From contig JAZNUV010000023.1 in assembly GCA_045592445.1 (NCBI GenBank), forward strand, positions 1-35,126: a stretch of 35,126 nucleotides of DNA, read 5' to 3'. Positions 22,895-32,024 of the stretch are shown in pieces. Position 1 is the stretch's first letter, and every line of letters begins with the position of its first letter. Below the pieces are notes generated by a model, which saw only the letters and a list, made by a program, of their open reading frames with translations, was not told the DNA's origin and did not search any database. Source of the stretch: JAQXGO01 sp045592445. GTDB taxonomy: Bacteria > Bacillota > Clostridia > UMGS1883 > UMGS1540. The translations under genes and the position numbers were made by a program.

Positions 22895-24427
22895 TTACAT
22901 AAGCGGTGCAAATAGCCGCAATATATCCTGCAACGTACGGACAAAGGGATGATATTTACAGTCCGCTGCCGTGATTTCGCGGCAATGCATGAGCGTGCGC
23001 TCAAAATCCTGCCGCACGGCGTGGACAGAACTTGTACCCAAAAGCCGTACGCCACACTCAAAATGTAAATAAAGGCTGCGAAAATCGAGGTTTGTGGTGC
23101 CGACAATGGCAACGGTATCGTCTGCCACGAAGGTTTTGGCGTGAGTAAATCCATCCAGGTATTCATAGATTTTTACGCCGCCACGCGTCAGTTCTCGATA
23201 GTAGGAGCGCGTCGTCATATGCACAAGGCGTTTATCCCCGATATGGGGTGTAATAATACGAACATCTACGCCGCTTTTTGCCGCCAGAATCAGTGCGGAA
23301 ACCATATCGTCATCAATAATTAGGTAAGGTGTACAGATATAGACGTATTTTTGCGCGCTTGAAATCGTTTCGAGGTACACATGCTCGCCAACATGCTCAC
23401 CATCCAAAGGACTGTCGGCATACGGTTGCACAAAGCCGTCTGACGTGATGAGCGCCGTGGGTGTGGACGGATAATATAGGTTAAAATCTTCGGCTTTATT
23501 TTTACATAAAGACCACATTTCGAGGAATAAAACCGTCATACTCCAGGCAGCATCACCACGCATAGAAATGGCGGCATCCCGCCAATGCCCGAAGCGATGA
23601 ACGCGATTTATATATTCATCGGCAAGGTTTACACCACCTGTAAAGGCGATTTCGCCGTCAATGACCGCAATTTTGCGATGGTCGCGATTATTTTGCAGTG
23701 CAGACAAAAAAGGACGAAAGCGATTAAAAACCGCGCATTTTATTCCTTTCTGCTCCAACAGTTTCGGGTACTTGATCGGTAGGAGTAAAAAACACCCCAT
23801 ATCGTCATAGATAACGCGTACCTCAACACCTTTCGCGGCTTTTTCAATTAAAATCTCCAGAATAGTATCCCACATTTTGCCATCGCGTATAATGAAGTAT
23901 TCTAAAAAGATATACCGCTTTGCACTGCGAAGTGCCTCTAAAAGTGCCGCGTATTTTTCTTCGCCGCTGCCGTAGTAGGAGGTGGCAGTATGCTCGTATA
24001 TGGGGAAACCGACATAATCCTGAAGATAATCTGTTTGCCGCGCAAGCGTGGGGAAAGCACGATTTGCCGCCGCGCATGCGTCACCCGGGCGCAGGAATAA
24101 GGCACGGGATGCCTTTTCAATATGCGCCGCGCGTGTATGGAGCCCTGCCGTCCTTGTCTGCAGTTTATAAAGAAGATAGAAAAGCCCGCCGAAAACGGGA
24201 AATACCAAAATCATGAGGGACCATGTGAGCTTATAGGCAGATTTATCTCTGCTACTGATAATCCGAAGTGTTACCAACGTACTCATGATCGTTAAGGCAG
24301 GGCCGAGCCAAAAATATTTGCGGCGGCTATCCTCCAGGAGAAAAAGCAAAACGGCAAACTGCATCAGCAGTAAAAGTGCAACCGTAAAACGGCGACGAAA
24401 CAAAATTCGATACCAGTTTTTCTTCAT
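22895..24427 (-). CDS. cls: Cardiolipin synthase
   Basis: A 510-residue membrane enzyme that joins two phosphatidylglycerols into cardiolipin and glycerol. Two N-terminal helices (about 12-60) are followed by two phospholipase D domains with HKD motifs: HRKIAVIDGEIAFTGGVN and THAKTFVADDTVAIVGTTN, each with downstream Gly-Asn residues. Length and layout match bacterial ClsA/Cls. The start at 24427 has AAAGGAA upstream and a promoter at 24452-24480. It is a single gene, divergent from lon. Confidence 0.96.
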   Translation of the reverse strand: MKKNWYRILFRRRFTVALLLLMQFAVLLFLLEDSRRKYFWLGPALTIMSTLVTLRIISSRDKSAYKLTWSLMILVFPVFGGLFYLLYKLQTRTAGLHTRAAHIEKASRALFLRPGDACAAANRAFPTLARQTDYLQDYVGFPIYEHTATSYYGSGEEKYAALLEALRSAKRYIFLEYFIIRDGKMWDTILEILIEKAAKGVEVRVIYDDMGCFLLLPIKYPKLLEQKGIKCAVFNRFRPFLSALQNNRDHRKIAVIDGEIAFTGGVNLADEYINRVHRFGHWRDAAISMRGDAAWSMTVLFLEMWSLCKNKAEDFNLYYPSTPTALITSDGFVQPYADSPLDGEHVGEHVYLETISSAQKYVYICTPYLIIDDDMVSALILAAKSGVDVRIITPHIGDKRLVHMTTRSYYRELTRGGVKIYEYLDGFTHAKTFVADDTVAIVGTTNLDFRSLYLHFECGVRLLGTSSVHAVRQDFERTLMHCREITAADCKYHPFVRTLQDILRLFAPLM

Positions 24428-24451
24428 AGTGCATGTTCCTTTCTATTTTGT

Positions 24452-24480
24452 ATTATACTGCTTTTTTATACAAAAAACAA
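24452..24480 (-). promoter_or_regulatory. Sigma-A promoter of cls
   Basis: On the minus strand TTGTTT (24475-24480) and a perfect TATAAT (24452-24457) are 17 bp apart, about 25 bp before the start codon. Confidence 0.72.
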
Positions 24481-24516
24481 GGTTTTTTAAAATGTTTTAC
24501 AACCTGAAATTTACTC

Positions 24517-24545
24517 TTGAAATTCCGGATGGAATACGTTATACT
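24517..24545 (+). promoter_or_regulatory. Sigma-A promoter of lon
   Basis: TTGAAA (24517-24522) and TATACT (24540-24545) are 17 bp apart. I looked for CIRCE (TTAGCACTC repeats) and CtsR boxes here and saw neither, so heat-shock control by HrcA or CtsR is not supported. Confidence 0.72.
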
Positions 24546-24575
24546 ATAATAAAATACATATAGGAGGCGTTTTCA

Positions 24576-26948
24576 GTGCCCGGAAAGAGAGAAGAAATGC
24601 CGCTTATCCCAATGCGGGGTATCGTCATTTTCCCATATATGGTGCTGCACATTGATGTAGCCCGAGAAAAGTCTATTGCTGCCCTTGAAGCTGCAATGGA
24701 AGGTGACAGGCTTGTATTTTTAACAAGTCAAAAGGACGCGTCGGTTGAATCACCGAGCGTGGAGGAACTTTATACGATTGGTACAGTGGTACGGGTCAAG
24801 CAACTTTTAAAGCTGCCGAAGGGGTTTGTCCGCGTTATGGTGGAGGGCCTCTACCGCGCAGAACTTGTGGCGGCAGAAGAAGACAGATTTATAAACTGCA
24901 CTGTGCAAAAGGTGCAGGCAGACCGCTTCGCTTTGACGGCGGCGGATATGGAAGCGGCTATGCGCATGGCGGACAGATTGCTTTTGGAGTATTTGGAGCT
25001 GAGCCCGAGAGTGAGTCGCGATATCTATGCAAAAATATCAGCAAACCGCGATTTGGGGCGTTATACAGATGCGATTGCAGCGGAAATCCTTCTGCGTACA
25101 GAGGATAGGCAGAAAATTTTAGAGGAAAAGAATCTCTTGCTGCGTGTGGAAAAACTGATTTCCATTTTGCAAAATGAAATTGCGGTCTTGTCGTCCGAAC
25201 GAGAAATTGCGGCAAAAGTGCAGGAGAATTTTGCACTGCAACGGCGGGAAAATATTTTGCGCGAGCAGATGCGCGTCATCGCGCACGAGCTTGGCGACGA
25301 TTTGGAAAGCGATATTGCAGCTTTTCAAGAAAAAATAAAAACAAAGCCTTTCCCTGACGAGGTGCGAAAAAAGGCGGAAAAGGAGTTGGCGCGCCTTGCA
25401 AGATTCCCATCCGCATCCGCAGAGGCGAATACGATTTATAACTACCTGGAACAGCTTTTGGGGATGCCTTACGGGGTGAGAAGCGAGGAAAATACAGACA
25501 TTGCTCGTGCAAAGGCGATTTTGGAGCGTGACCATTACGGTTTAGAACGCGTGAAAGAAAGAATTTTGGAATATCTGGCGGTGCGAACGCTGGCGGGGAG
25601 TGTAAGCGGGCAAATTCTGTGCCTTGTCGGGCCGCCGGGCGTGGGAAAAACTTCAATAGCAAAATCTGTTGCTGAGGCATTGGGGCGGAAATATGTACGC
25701 ATTGCCCTCGGCGGTGTACATGATGAGGCGGAAATCCGTGGACACAGAAAGACGTATATCGGGGCAATGCCCGGCAGAATTGCGGACGCGATTCGACACG
25801 CGGGCACAGAAAACCCGCTCGTGCTTTTAGATGAAATTGATAAATTGGGCACGGACTATAAAGGTGATCCGACAGCGGCACTTTTAGAGGTGCTGGACCC
25901 CGCACAAAACAGTTCTTTCCGTGACCACTTTTTAGAGGTACCGTTCTCCCTTTCAGATGTTATGTTTATCACAACTGCGAATGCGGCGGATCGAATTCCC
26001 CGTCCTTTGTATGACCGTATGGAGATTATTGAAATCCCCGGCTATACGGAAGCGGAAAAAACAGAGATAGCCATGCGGCATCTTTGGCCTCGCAACGTTA
26101 AGAAACATGGACTTACGGGCAAAAAGGTGCGCATACGGCGTGATGTGATAGCGGAAATTATAACGCATTACACAAAGGAAGCGGGCGTACGTGGCCTTGA
26201 AAGAGAGCTTGCACATGCTTTGCGTCGTGCCGCCAAGGAGATTGTCGGCGGAAAAGAACAGGTGGTATTCACAAAAAACAATCTGACAAGATACCTCGGT
26301 GTTTATAAGTTTTTACAGGACACCATTGAAAAAGAACCTACCATTGGCGTTGCATGTGGTCTTGCATGGACGGCGGTAGGCGGCGAAACGCTACAAATTG
26401 AAGTGAATGCGATGGAGGGCGACGGGAAGGTACAACTTACCGGCAAACTGGGTGACGTGATGAAGGAGTCGGCCGCCGCCGCGATAAGCTATATCAGAAC
26501 GCGGACAAAAGAACTCGGCATTCCTTTGGATTTTTATAAAACGCAGGACTTGCATGTCCATGTGCCGGAGGGTGCCGTGCCGAAAGATGGGCCTTCGGCG
26601 GGCATCACAATTGCAACGGCGATTGCCTCCGCACTTTCGGGGCGTGCTGTGCGCGGTGATTTGGCAATGACAGGGGAGATTACTTTGCGTGGCCGCGTTT
26701 TGCCCATAGGGGGCGTGAAGGAAAAGCTTTTGGCGGCACATAGATACGGCAAAACGACTGTGCTATTGCCACTTGATAATAAAAAGGATTTGGAAGATAT
26801 CCCGCAGGATGTATTGGACAAAATGGAAATCATATTTGCCGATAATATGGATACGGTGCTTTCAACTGCGCTTTTGCCGCTTTTGGAGGAAAACGAGGAC
26901 ATACCGCTTTTTGAAAAAACCGTCGAGAATATCGGGATTATGCAGTAA
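24576..26948 (+). CDS. lon: ATP-dependent Lon protease
   Basis: This 790-residue cytoplasmic AAA+ serine protease degrades misfolded and some regulatory proteins. It has the N-terminal LAN substrate-binding domain (MPLIPMRGIVIFPYMVLHI), a coiled-coil middle, an AAA+ module with Walker A GPPGVGKTSIAKS (about 352) and Walker B LVLLDEIDKLG, and a protease domain with the Ser-Lys dyad: Ser674 in PKDGPSAG and Lys717 in GGVKEKLL. Spacing of the dyad (43 residues) equals that of known Lon proteins. The start is GTG with AGGAGG 8 bases upstream. It is monocistronic with its own promoter and a very strong terminator. Confidence 0.98.
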   Translation: MPGKREEMPLIPMRGIVIFPYMVLHIDVAREKSIAALEAAMEGDRLVFLTSQKDASVESPSVEELYTIGTVVRVKQLLKLPKGFVRVMVEGLYRAELVAAEEDRFINCTVQKVQADRFALTAADMEAAMRMADRLLLEYLELSPRVSRDIYAKISANRDLGRYTDAIAAEILLRTEDRQKILEEKNLLLRVEKLISILQNEIAVLSSEREIAAKVQENFALQRRENILREQMRVIAHELGDDLESDIAAFQEKIKTKPFPDEVRKKAEKELARLARFPSASAEANTIYNYLEQLLGMPYGVRSEENTDIARAKAILERDHYGLERVKERILEYLAVRTLAGSVSGQILCLVGPPGVGKTSIAKSVAEALGRKYVRIALGGVHDEAEIRGHRKTYIGAMPGRIADAIRHAGTENPLVLLDEIDKLGTDYKGDPTAALLEVLDPAQNSSFRDHFLEVPFSLSDVMFITTANAADRIPRPLYDRMEIIEIPGYTEAEKTEIAMRHLWPRNVKKHGLTGKKVRIRRDVIAEIITHYTKEAGVRGLERELAHALRRAAKEIVGGKEQVVFTKNNLTRYLGVYKFLQDTIEKEPTIGVACGLAWTAVGGETLQIEVNAMEGDGKVQLTGKLGDVMKESAAAAISYIRTRTKELGIPLDFYKTQDLHVHVPEGAVPKDGPSAGITIATAIASALSGRAVRGDLAMTGEITLRGRVLPIGGVKEKLLAAHRYGKTTVLLPLDNKKDLEDIPQDVLDKMEIIFADNMDTVLSTALLPLLEENEDIPLFEKTVENIGIMQ

Positions 26949-26996
26949 AAAAAGGGGTTGTTTAAAAACTTCAGTTTTTAAACAACCCCTTTTTGG
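26949..26996. terminator. Very strong bidirectional terminator between lon and the DUF3798 gene
   Basis: A perfect 21-bp stem (26949-26969 with 26974-26994) closes on loop TTCA. The core arm GGGGTTGTTTAAAAAC is flanked by A and T runs, so both lon (plus) and the convergent lipoprotein gene (minus) have T-tails. No gene lies from here to 27062. Confidence 0.93.
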
Positions 26997-27062
26997 GGGA
27001 TGAAATAAAATGTTCGTAGCATAAACGCTAAAATACAAGGTAGTATCTGGATTTTTCAAATT

Positions 27063-28178
27063 TTACAGCATGTAGTAATCACATATAAAGAGGAAACAGT
27101 TGCCGTTTCCATTGTCTCCAATATGGCACCGCCCGCCCGTAAGCGAATCAAAGATAGCTTGCATGTGTGCTTTGTTTGCCTTTTCGGTTACGCGGCCCTC
27201 GCAGTAGTCCTGTGCATACTGTACGCCCGCCTCGACCATAAGTGTATCGGAGGAGATGGGCCATGTGGAAACACGACCTGTTGCGCCGTAATCTGCAACG
27301 CCTTGGGCAATTTGGCGAAGCACGCCGTCGGGGTCATGATAGGAGCCAACATCTATGCCAAACACATTCGGGAGACCGTGAAAGGGGCTTGGACAGCATT
27401 GTTGGGGATAAATCGCACCACATTCCATAACAGTTTTAATCAGCTGGGTGTGTATGGTACAGTCCGTACAGAAAAACGCCGTACTCGGGCCGAAATTGCC
27501 AACCTGCTCGGGCACATCTTCTTCAATAAATATGCGTGCTTCTGCACCGCCACCCGCTGCATCCTCGGGGTCAGGTGTCGTAACGTCCATAAATTCAATG
27601 CCGAGTTCTTTACAACGCGCTACCATTGCTTCGCGGCGGCGTAGCACAGGCTCACTTAAAAGATGCCGCGCAAAGGTATAATGGATAAAATGCCTCGCGC
27701 CCATGCGATATGCCTGGTCAATCATTTCTCTGCCCATACCATAAATGTCTTGCGCCATGGAAATATCGGCTTTTTGTGAAACAAAAGCGGCATCCTCTGT
27801 ATCGGCACCGACGATAAAGAGCATATCAGGGCGTGTGGCACGCACCGCGTCAATTGCCGCGTCAATGCCTGCGATGGCACGGACAAAAACAATGGCACGT
27901 ACCTTCGGGTCTTCCGCCATCTTTGTGCAAACGGAAATCGTGTTTTCCGATGAAAGGTTATCTGCGTACATGGCAGTGGTAATGAAATTATATTTTTCTG
28001 CCAGGCGTTCTGCCGCAAAAACGGCTTCATTATAGACGGCACTACCTGTAATAATGCCGATTTTATAGGGTGTATCTTCGCCCGTAGCAGCATGGCCGCC
28101 TGCGGGATTTTTTTCTGTCTTTTTGCAGCCGATAAGCAATAGCGGCAAACAAAGCAGTATGCAAAGTAATTTTTTCAT
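27063..28178 (-). CDS. DUF3798 periplasmic-binding-like lipoprotein
   Basis: A 371-residue lipoprotein with lipobox LIGC (Cys18). The mature part has the alternating alpha/beta pattern of a periplasmic binding protein (YKIGIITGSAVYNEAVFAAE, RPDMLFIVGADTED) and matches the DUF3798 family, including FFCTDCTIHTQLIK and YPQQCCPSPFHG. It resembles Med/BMP-type solute receptors, but no ABC permease or ATPase is adjacent. About a dozen cysteines remain after export, clustered in the C-terminal half. ATG 28178 follows AAAGGAAA; the frame open to 28277 covers the promoter. It is monocistronic. The ligand is unknown. Confidence 0.85.
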   Translation of the reverse strand: MKKLLCILLCLPLLLIGCKKTEKNPAGGHAATGEDTPYKIGIITGSAVYNEAVFAAERLAEKYNFITTAMYADNLSSENTISVCTKMAEDPKVRAIVFVRAIAGIDAAIDAVRATRPDMLFIVGADTEDAAFVSQKADISMAQDIYGMGREMIDQAYRMGARHFIHYTFARHLLSEPVLRRREAMVARCKELGIEFMDVTTPDPEDAAGGGAEARIFIEEDVPEQVGNFGPSTAFFCTDCTIHTQLIKTVMECGAIYPQQCCPSPFHGLPNVFGIDVGSYHDPDGVLRQIAQGVADYGATGRVSTWPISSDTLMVEAGVQYAQDYCEGRVTEKANKAHMQAIFDSLTGGRCHIGDNGNGNCFLFICDYYML

Positions 28179-28241
28179 ATCCGCAAATCTTTCCTTTCTG
28201 GTGAGTTTTATGTAAATCAAAAGCTTTATATACGTATTCAC

Positions 28242-28270
28242 ATTATAACATAAGAAAGGGAAAATGTCAA
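28242..28270 (-). promoter_or_regulatory. Sigma-A promoter of the DUF3798 lipoprotein gene
   Basis: On the minus strand a perfect TTGACA (28265-28270) and a perfect TATAAT (28242-28247) are 17 bp apart. Confidence 0.83.
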
Positions 28271-28302
28271 TTTCCACACAATAATTTTTTATCCCCCAAG
28301 TA

Positions 28303-28331
28303 TTGTATTTTTGCAGAATTTGGTATATAAT
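28303..28331 (+). promoter_or_regulatory. Sigma-A promoter of the polA operon
   Basis: TTGTAT (28303-28308) and a perfect TATAAT (28326-28331) are 17 bp apart, 23 bp before polA. It diverges from the DUF3798 promoter. Confidence 0.75.
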
Positions 28332-28354
28332 GAAAAGAAAAAGGATTTTTACCG

Positions 28355-30856
28355 ATGAAGCTATTGATTATTGACGGTAACAGTATATTAAATCGCGCAT
28401 TTTACGCAATTAAAAACTTAACTGCGCCGGACGGACTGCACACAGGGGGCATCTATGGCTTTTTAACAACGCTTTTTAAAGCGCTTGATACAGAAGAGCC
28501 CGATATGCTGACGGTTGCTTTCGATGTAAAGGCGCCTACGTTTCGCCACAAGGCGTATGACGGCTATAAAAAAACGCGTCACGGCATGCCCGATGAGCTT
28601 GCAGAGCAGCTTCCTGTCCTAAAAGATGTTTTGGGGGCAATGAATATCTCTGTTTTGGAGAAACCGGGCTATGAGGCAGATGACATTATCGGTACGGTGG
28701 CCGCTATGTGTGAAAAAGAGGGCGTAGACTGCCGAATTTTAACGGGCGACAGAGATGATTTACAGCTGATAAGCGAAAAAACGAATGTGCTTTTAACAAC
28801 TACAAGCGGCGGCAAAACGGAAACCTGCCTTTATGATATTGCGGCAGTTCGGGAAAAATACGGTGTTTCACCGCAATCACTGATTGAAGTGAAGGGCCTT
28901 ATGGGCGATAGCTCCGACAATATTCCCGGTGTGGCAGGCGTAGGAGAGAAAACGGCGCTTTCATTGATTACAAAATATGGAACGATAGAAGAGGTGTATG
29001 CGCATATAGACGAGATTCGAGGTGCACTCTCTGAAAAACTGCGGCGCGGGCAGGAAACGGCATTCTTAAGCCGTATGCTCGGCACAATATGCCGCGAGGT
29101 GCCGATGGAATGTACACTTTCGGACTTTATGCGTAAGGCGCCGGACACAGAAAAAGTCAGTGCCTTGTTTTCACGGCTTCGCTTTCAGTCTCTTGCGGAG
29201 AAAATCGGCATAACGGGGGAAAGTGCCTTTGAAACGGTGGAAAAAGAAGCGATTCCCTATAAGGGAGAGCTTGATAACGCGGCGGAAATCTACTTACTGC
29301 TTTCGGAGGGCACCTTCTATTTTACGGCAGATGAAGTCGTGTATCAGGCAGAGGCGTCTGAAATTATGCCGCTTCTTAAAAACCCGAATGTGAAAAAAAT
29401 CTGTCATGATATAAAAAATATTGCTGTCTGTCTCTGGCGGCAGGGCATATCTTTTGCGGGTGGCATTTTTGACACGGCCCTTGCGGCGTATCTTTTAGAC
29501 CCCGCCATGCGTGCATACGATATCAAGACGCTCTCGGAAACGTATTTATCAAAAAGTGCGCAAGGATGTGCGGGCGAGGTGTCGCTTTTGCGCCCTTTGC
29601 GAGAAGCGCTTTCTGCGGAAATGGAAAAAAGGGGACAGACTGCGCTTTATTCCGATTTGGAATTGCCGCTTGCATTTGTCCTGGCGGACATGGAACAAAC
29701 AGGCGTATTTGCTGCGGGAGAAAAGCTTTCGGCTCTTTCTGCAAAATTGCAGGACGAAATGAACGTATTGGAAAAAAATATTTATGAACTTTCGGGGGAA
29801 ACCTTTAATATTCAATCCCCAAAGCAACTCGGTGTTATTTTATTTGAAAAATTGGGTCTGCCCGCCGCAAAGAAAACAAAGAGTGGATATTCCACCGATG
29901 TAGCCGTGCTTGAAAAATTGATAGGGAAACACGAGATTATTGAAAATATTCTGCAGTATCGCCATGTTTCGAAGCTGAAGTCCACGTATGCAGACGGACT
30001 CGGCACATTTATCAATGAAAAAACAGGGCGCATTCATTCCACCTTCCATCAAACGGTGACGGCAACGGGGCGCATTAGCTCCGCTGACCCGAATTTGCAG
30101 AATATTCCCGTGCGAACGGCGCTTGGGCGTGAAATTCGCAAGGTTTTTGTTGCGAAAGAGGATTATTTGCTGGTGGATGCGGACTATTCGCAGATTGAAC
30201 TGCGCGTTTTGGCGCACATGGCAGGGGATAAACGTATGCAGGAAGCGTTCCGACACGGGGAGGATATTCACACGCATACGGCGGCAGAAATATTTGGGGT
30301 GCCTGAATTTATGGTAACGCCCGATATGCGTAGCCGTGCCAAAACGATTAACTTTGGCATTGTATATGGGATGAGTGATTTTAGCCTTGCAGGGAATCTG
30401 AAAATTAGTCGGAAAGAGGCATCATCGTATATCGAAAGCTACATGAAAACGTATAGCGGTGTTGCTGCGTTTATGGAAAAGGCAATTCAAGAGGCGAAAA
30501 AGGACGGCTTTGTAAAGACCATTTTAAATCGGCGGCGGTATGTGCCCGAACTTCGTGCCTCGAACTTTAACACGCGTGCATTTGGCGAACGTGTTGCAAT
30601 GAACGCACCGATTCAGGGTAGTGCCGCAGATATTATAAAGCTTGCGATGCTGCGCGTTGCTGACGCACTCGAAAAAGGCGCGCCGCGTTCAAAGCTTATC
30701 TTACAGGTGCATGACGAATTGATTGTAGAGGCGCATCCTGATGAAGTAGAAGCCGTACAACTGATTATGAAGCGTGAGATGGAAAATGCGTATGCTTTAA
30801 GCGTGCCGCTGACAGTGGACATCGGTTGCGGCAAAAGCTGGTATGACGCGAAGTAG
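28355..30856 (+). CDS. polA: DNA polymerase I
   Basis: An 833-residue repair and Okazaki-fragment polymerase. The N-terminal 5' nuclease (1 to about 290) shows LLIIDGNSILNRAFYA, YEADDIIGT, LTGDRDDLQL and GDSSDNIPGVAGVGEKTA. The middle 3'-5' exonuclease-like domain lacks the Asp-x-Glu of ExoI (the position reads FYFTADEVVYQ), so proofreading is probably lost, as in Bacillus and Thermus enzymes. The polymerase domain has motif A DADYSQIELRVLAHMAG, the O-helix RAKTINFGIVYGMSDF and motif C LQVHDELIVEA. The ATG follows AAAAAGGA by about 10 bases. It is first in the operon polA-coaE-transglycosylase-mutS2. Confidence 0.98.
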   Translation: MKLLIIDGNSILNRAFYAIKNLTAPDGLHTGGIYGFLTTLFKALDTEEPDMLTVAFDVKAPTFRHKAYDGYKKTRHGMPDELAEQLPVLKDVLGAMNISVLEKPGYEADDIIGTVAAMCEKEGVDCRILTGDRDDLQLISEKTNVLLTTTSGGKTETCLYDIAAVREKYGVSPQSLIEVKGLMGDSSDNIPGVAGVGEKTALSLITKYGTIEEVYAHIDEIRGALSEKLRRGQETAFLSRMLGTICREVPMECTLSDFMRKAPDTEKVSALFSRLRFQSLAEKIGITGESAFETVEKEAIPYKGELDNAAEIYLLLSEGTFYFTADEVVYQAEASEIMPLLKNPNVKKICHDIKNIAVCLWRQGISFAGGIFDTALAAYLLDPAMRAYDIKTLSETYLSKSAQGCAGEVSLLRPLREALSAEMEKRGQTALYSDLELPLAFVLADMEQTGVFAAGEKLSALSAKLQDEMNVLEKNIYELSGETFNIQSPKQLGVILFEKLGLPAAKKTKSGYSTDVAVLEKLIGKHEIIENILQYRHVSKLKSTYADGLGTFINEKTGRIHSTFHQTVTATGRISSADPNLQNIPVRTALGREIRKVFVAKEDYLLVDADYSQIELRVLAHMAGDKRMQEAFRHGEDIHTHTAAEIFGVPEFMVTPDMRSRAKTINFGIVYGMSDFSLAGNLKISRKEASSYIESYMKTYSGVAAFMEKAIQEAKKDGFVKTILNRRRYVPELRASNFNTRAFGERVAMNAPIQGSAADIIKLAMLRVADALEKGAPRSKLILQVHDELIVEAHPDEVEAVQLIMKREMENAYALSVPLTVDIGCGKSWYDAK

Positions 30857-30868
30857 AGAGGGAAAGAA

Positions 30869-31438
30869 ATGCAGATTTGGCTGACGGGCGGAAGCGGCTG
30901 CGGGAAAAGTACGGCGGCAGACGTTTTTAGAAAAAATGGGTATAAAATTTTGGATGCAGATAAAATTGCACGGGAAATTACCCAAAAGGGCGGCGCGGCG
31001 TATGCGGAAATTGTCGCGGCGTTTGGGAATGTGCTTTGTGCGGATGGGGAAATTGACCGCCGCACGCTGGCAAGGCTCATATTTTCCGATGCGGAAAAAT
31101 TAAGCGTATTAAATCAGATTACCCATAAATATATTATAAAGACGATAAACGAAGGGAAGAAAAACGAAAAAAATGTATTGATTGATGCACCGCTTCCTAA
31201 TACCTTCGGTGTTGTATGTGACAAAACGGTTGTGATCTCGGCACCCATTGCGGATCGTATACGACGGATTATGGCACGTGATGGAATCACGGAAGGGGAG
31301 GCAGCGGCAAGAATCGATGCACAGGCGGACCGCTCAGAATATGAAAAGAACGCGGACGCAATCATTGAAAATAGCACAGATGCAATATCGTTTATCGAAA
31401 AGATTGATGTTTTGGCAAAGGAATGGTATACAGTTTGA
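30869..31438 (+). CDS. coaE: Dephospho-CoA kinase
   Basis: A 189-residue P-loop kinase for the last step of coenzyme A synthesis: phosphorylation of the 3'-OH of dephospho-CoA. The Walker A motif GGSGCGKST is at residues 7-15, followed by the family block ILDADKIAREIT and later VLIDAPLPNTFG, then the arginine-bearing lid. It starts 12 bp after polA, behind GAGAGGGAAAG. The 3' end overlaps the transglycosylase gene. The polA-coaE-transglycosylase order recurs in Clostridia. Confidence 0.96.
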   Translation: MQIWLTGGSGCGKSTAADVFRKNGYKILDADKIAREITQKGGAAYAEIVAAFGNVLCADGEIDRRTLARLIFSDAEKLSVLNQITHKYIIKTINEGKKNEKNVLIDAPLPNTFGVVCDKTVVISAPIADRIRRIMARDGITEGEAAARIDAQADRSEYEKNADAIIENSTDAISFIEKIDVLAKEWYTV

Positions 31439-31995
31439 AACGAAAAAAACGCGGCTGTCTTAACAAGCTGGTTTCGACAGTGTTGCTTATATGTATTTTA
31501 TTTCTCGGCGTACGTACACTTGTACACCGATTATTTCCCATACCGTACCGAGAGGCGGTGGATGCGGCGGCAGAACAGTTTTCGGTGTCACCCGCCCTTT
31601 TGTATGCTGTTATGAAAGCGGAGAGTAATTTTGATGCGCAAGCAGTTTCCGCACGTGGAGCAAAAGGGCTTATGCAGCTTATGGAAAATACGGCTTCATG
31701 GTGCGCAAAAGAGGGGAAACTTTCATTTACAAATATCTTTGATGCTACGGAAAATATTACCATTGGCGCATATTATATTGATTATCTCCTCGATATGTAC
31801 GGCGGGAGCACAAAGAGTGCGATGGCGGCATATAATGCGGGGCATGGGCGCGTGGACGGTTGGCTTTTGCAGGAAAAATATTCGCATGATGGACAGGAAC
31901 TGGATCTGATTCCATTTGCGGAAACGGAGCGCTATGTCAAAAAAATTGTCGTGTACCAAAAAATTTATGAATTACGCATTGCGGGGAAAATTTAG
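31423..31995 (+). CDS. Membrane-anchored lytic transglycosylase (SLT domain)
   Basis: A 190-residue protein with a short basic N-terminus, one signal-anchor helix (about 16-34) and an extracytoplasmic Slt70-type domain. The catalytic Glu67 lies in AVMKAESNFDAQAVSARGAK, followed by GLMQLM, the region NITIGAYYIDYLLDMYGG, AMAAYNAGHGRVDGW and a terminal ETERYVKKI. It cleaves peptidoglycan between MurNAc and GlcNAc with anhydro-MurNAc formation. Start choice is uncertain. ATG 31423 sits right against AAAGGA, with no spacer. TTG 31435 has a 12-base spacer and a TTGA overlap with the coaE stop, and may be the real start. Confidence 0.92.
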   Translation: MVYSLKRKKRGCLNKLVSTVLLICILFLGVRTLVHRLFPIPYREAVDAAAEQFSVSPALLYAVMKAESNFDAQAVSARGAKGLMQLMENTASWCAKEGKLSFTNIFDATENITIGAYYIDYLLDMYGGSTKSAMAAYNAGHGRVDGWLLQEKYSHDGQELDLIPFAETERYVKKIVVYQKIYELRIAGKI

Positions 31996-32024
31996 TTTGC
32001 ACGATAAAAGAAATGGAGCTTAAA

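Noticed and set aside
24481..24575. Heat-shock operators (CIRCE or CtsR box) upstream of lon
   Set aside because: Neither the TTAGCACTC-type inverted repeat nor the GGTCAAA direct repeat is present.
26949..26996. The long 21-bp inverted repeat as a mobile-element end
   Set aside because: It lies exactly between two convergent genes with T-runs on both sides; a bidirectional terminator explains it fully.
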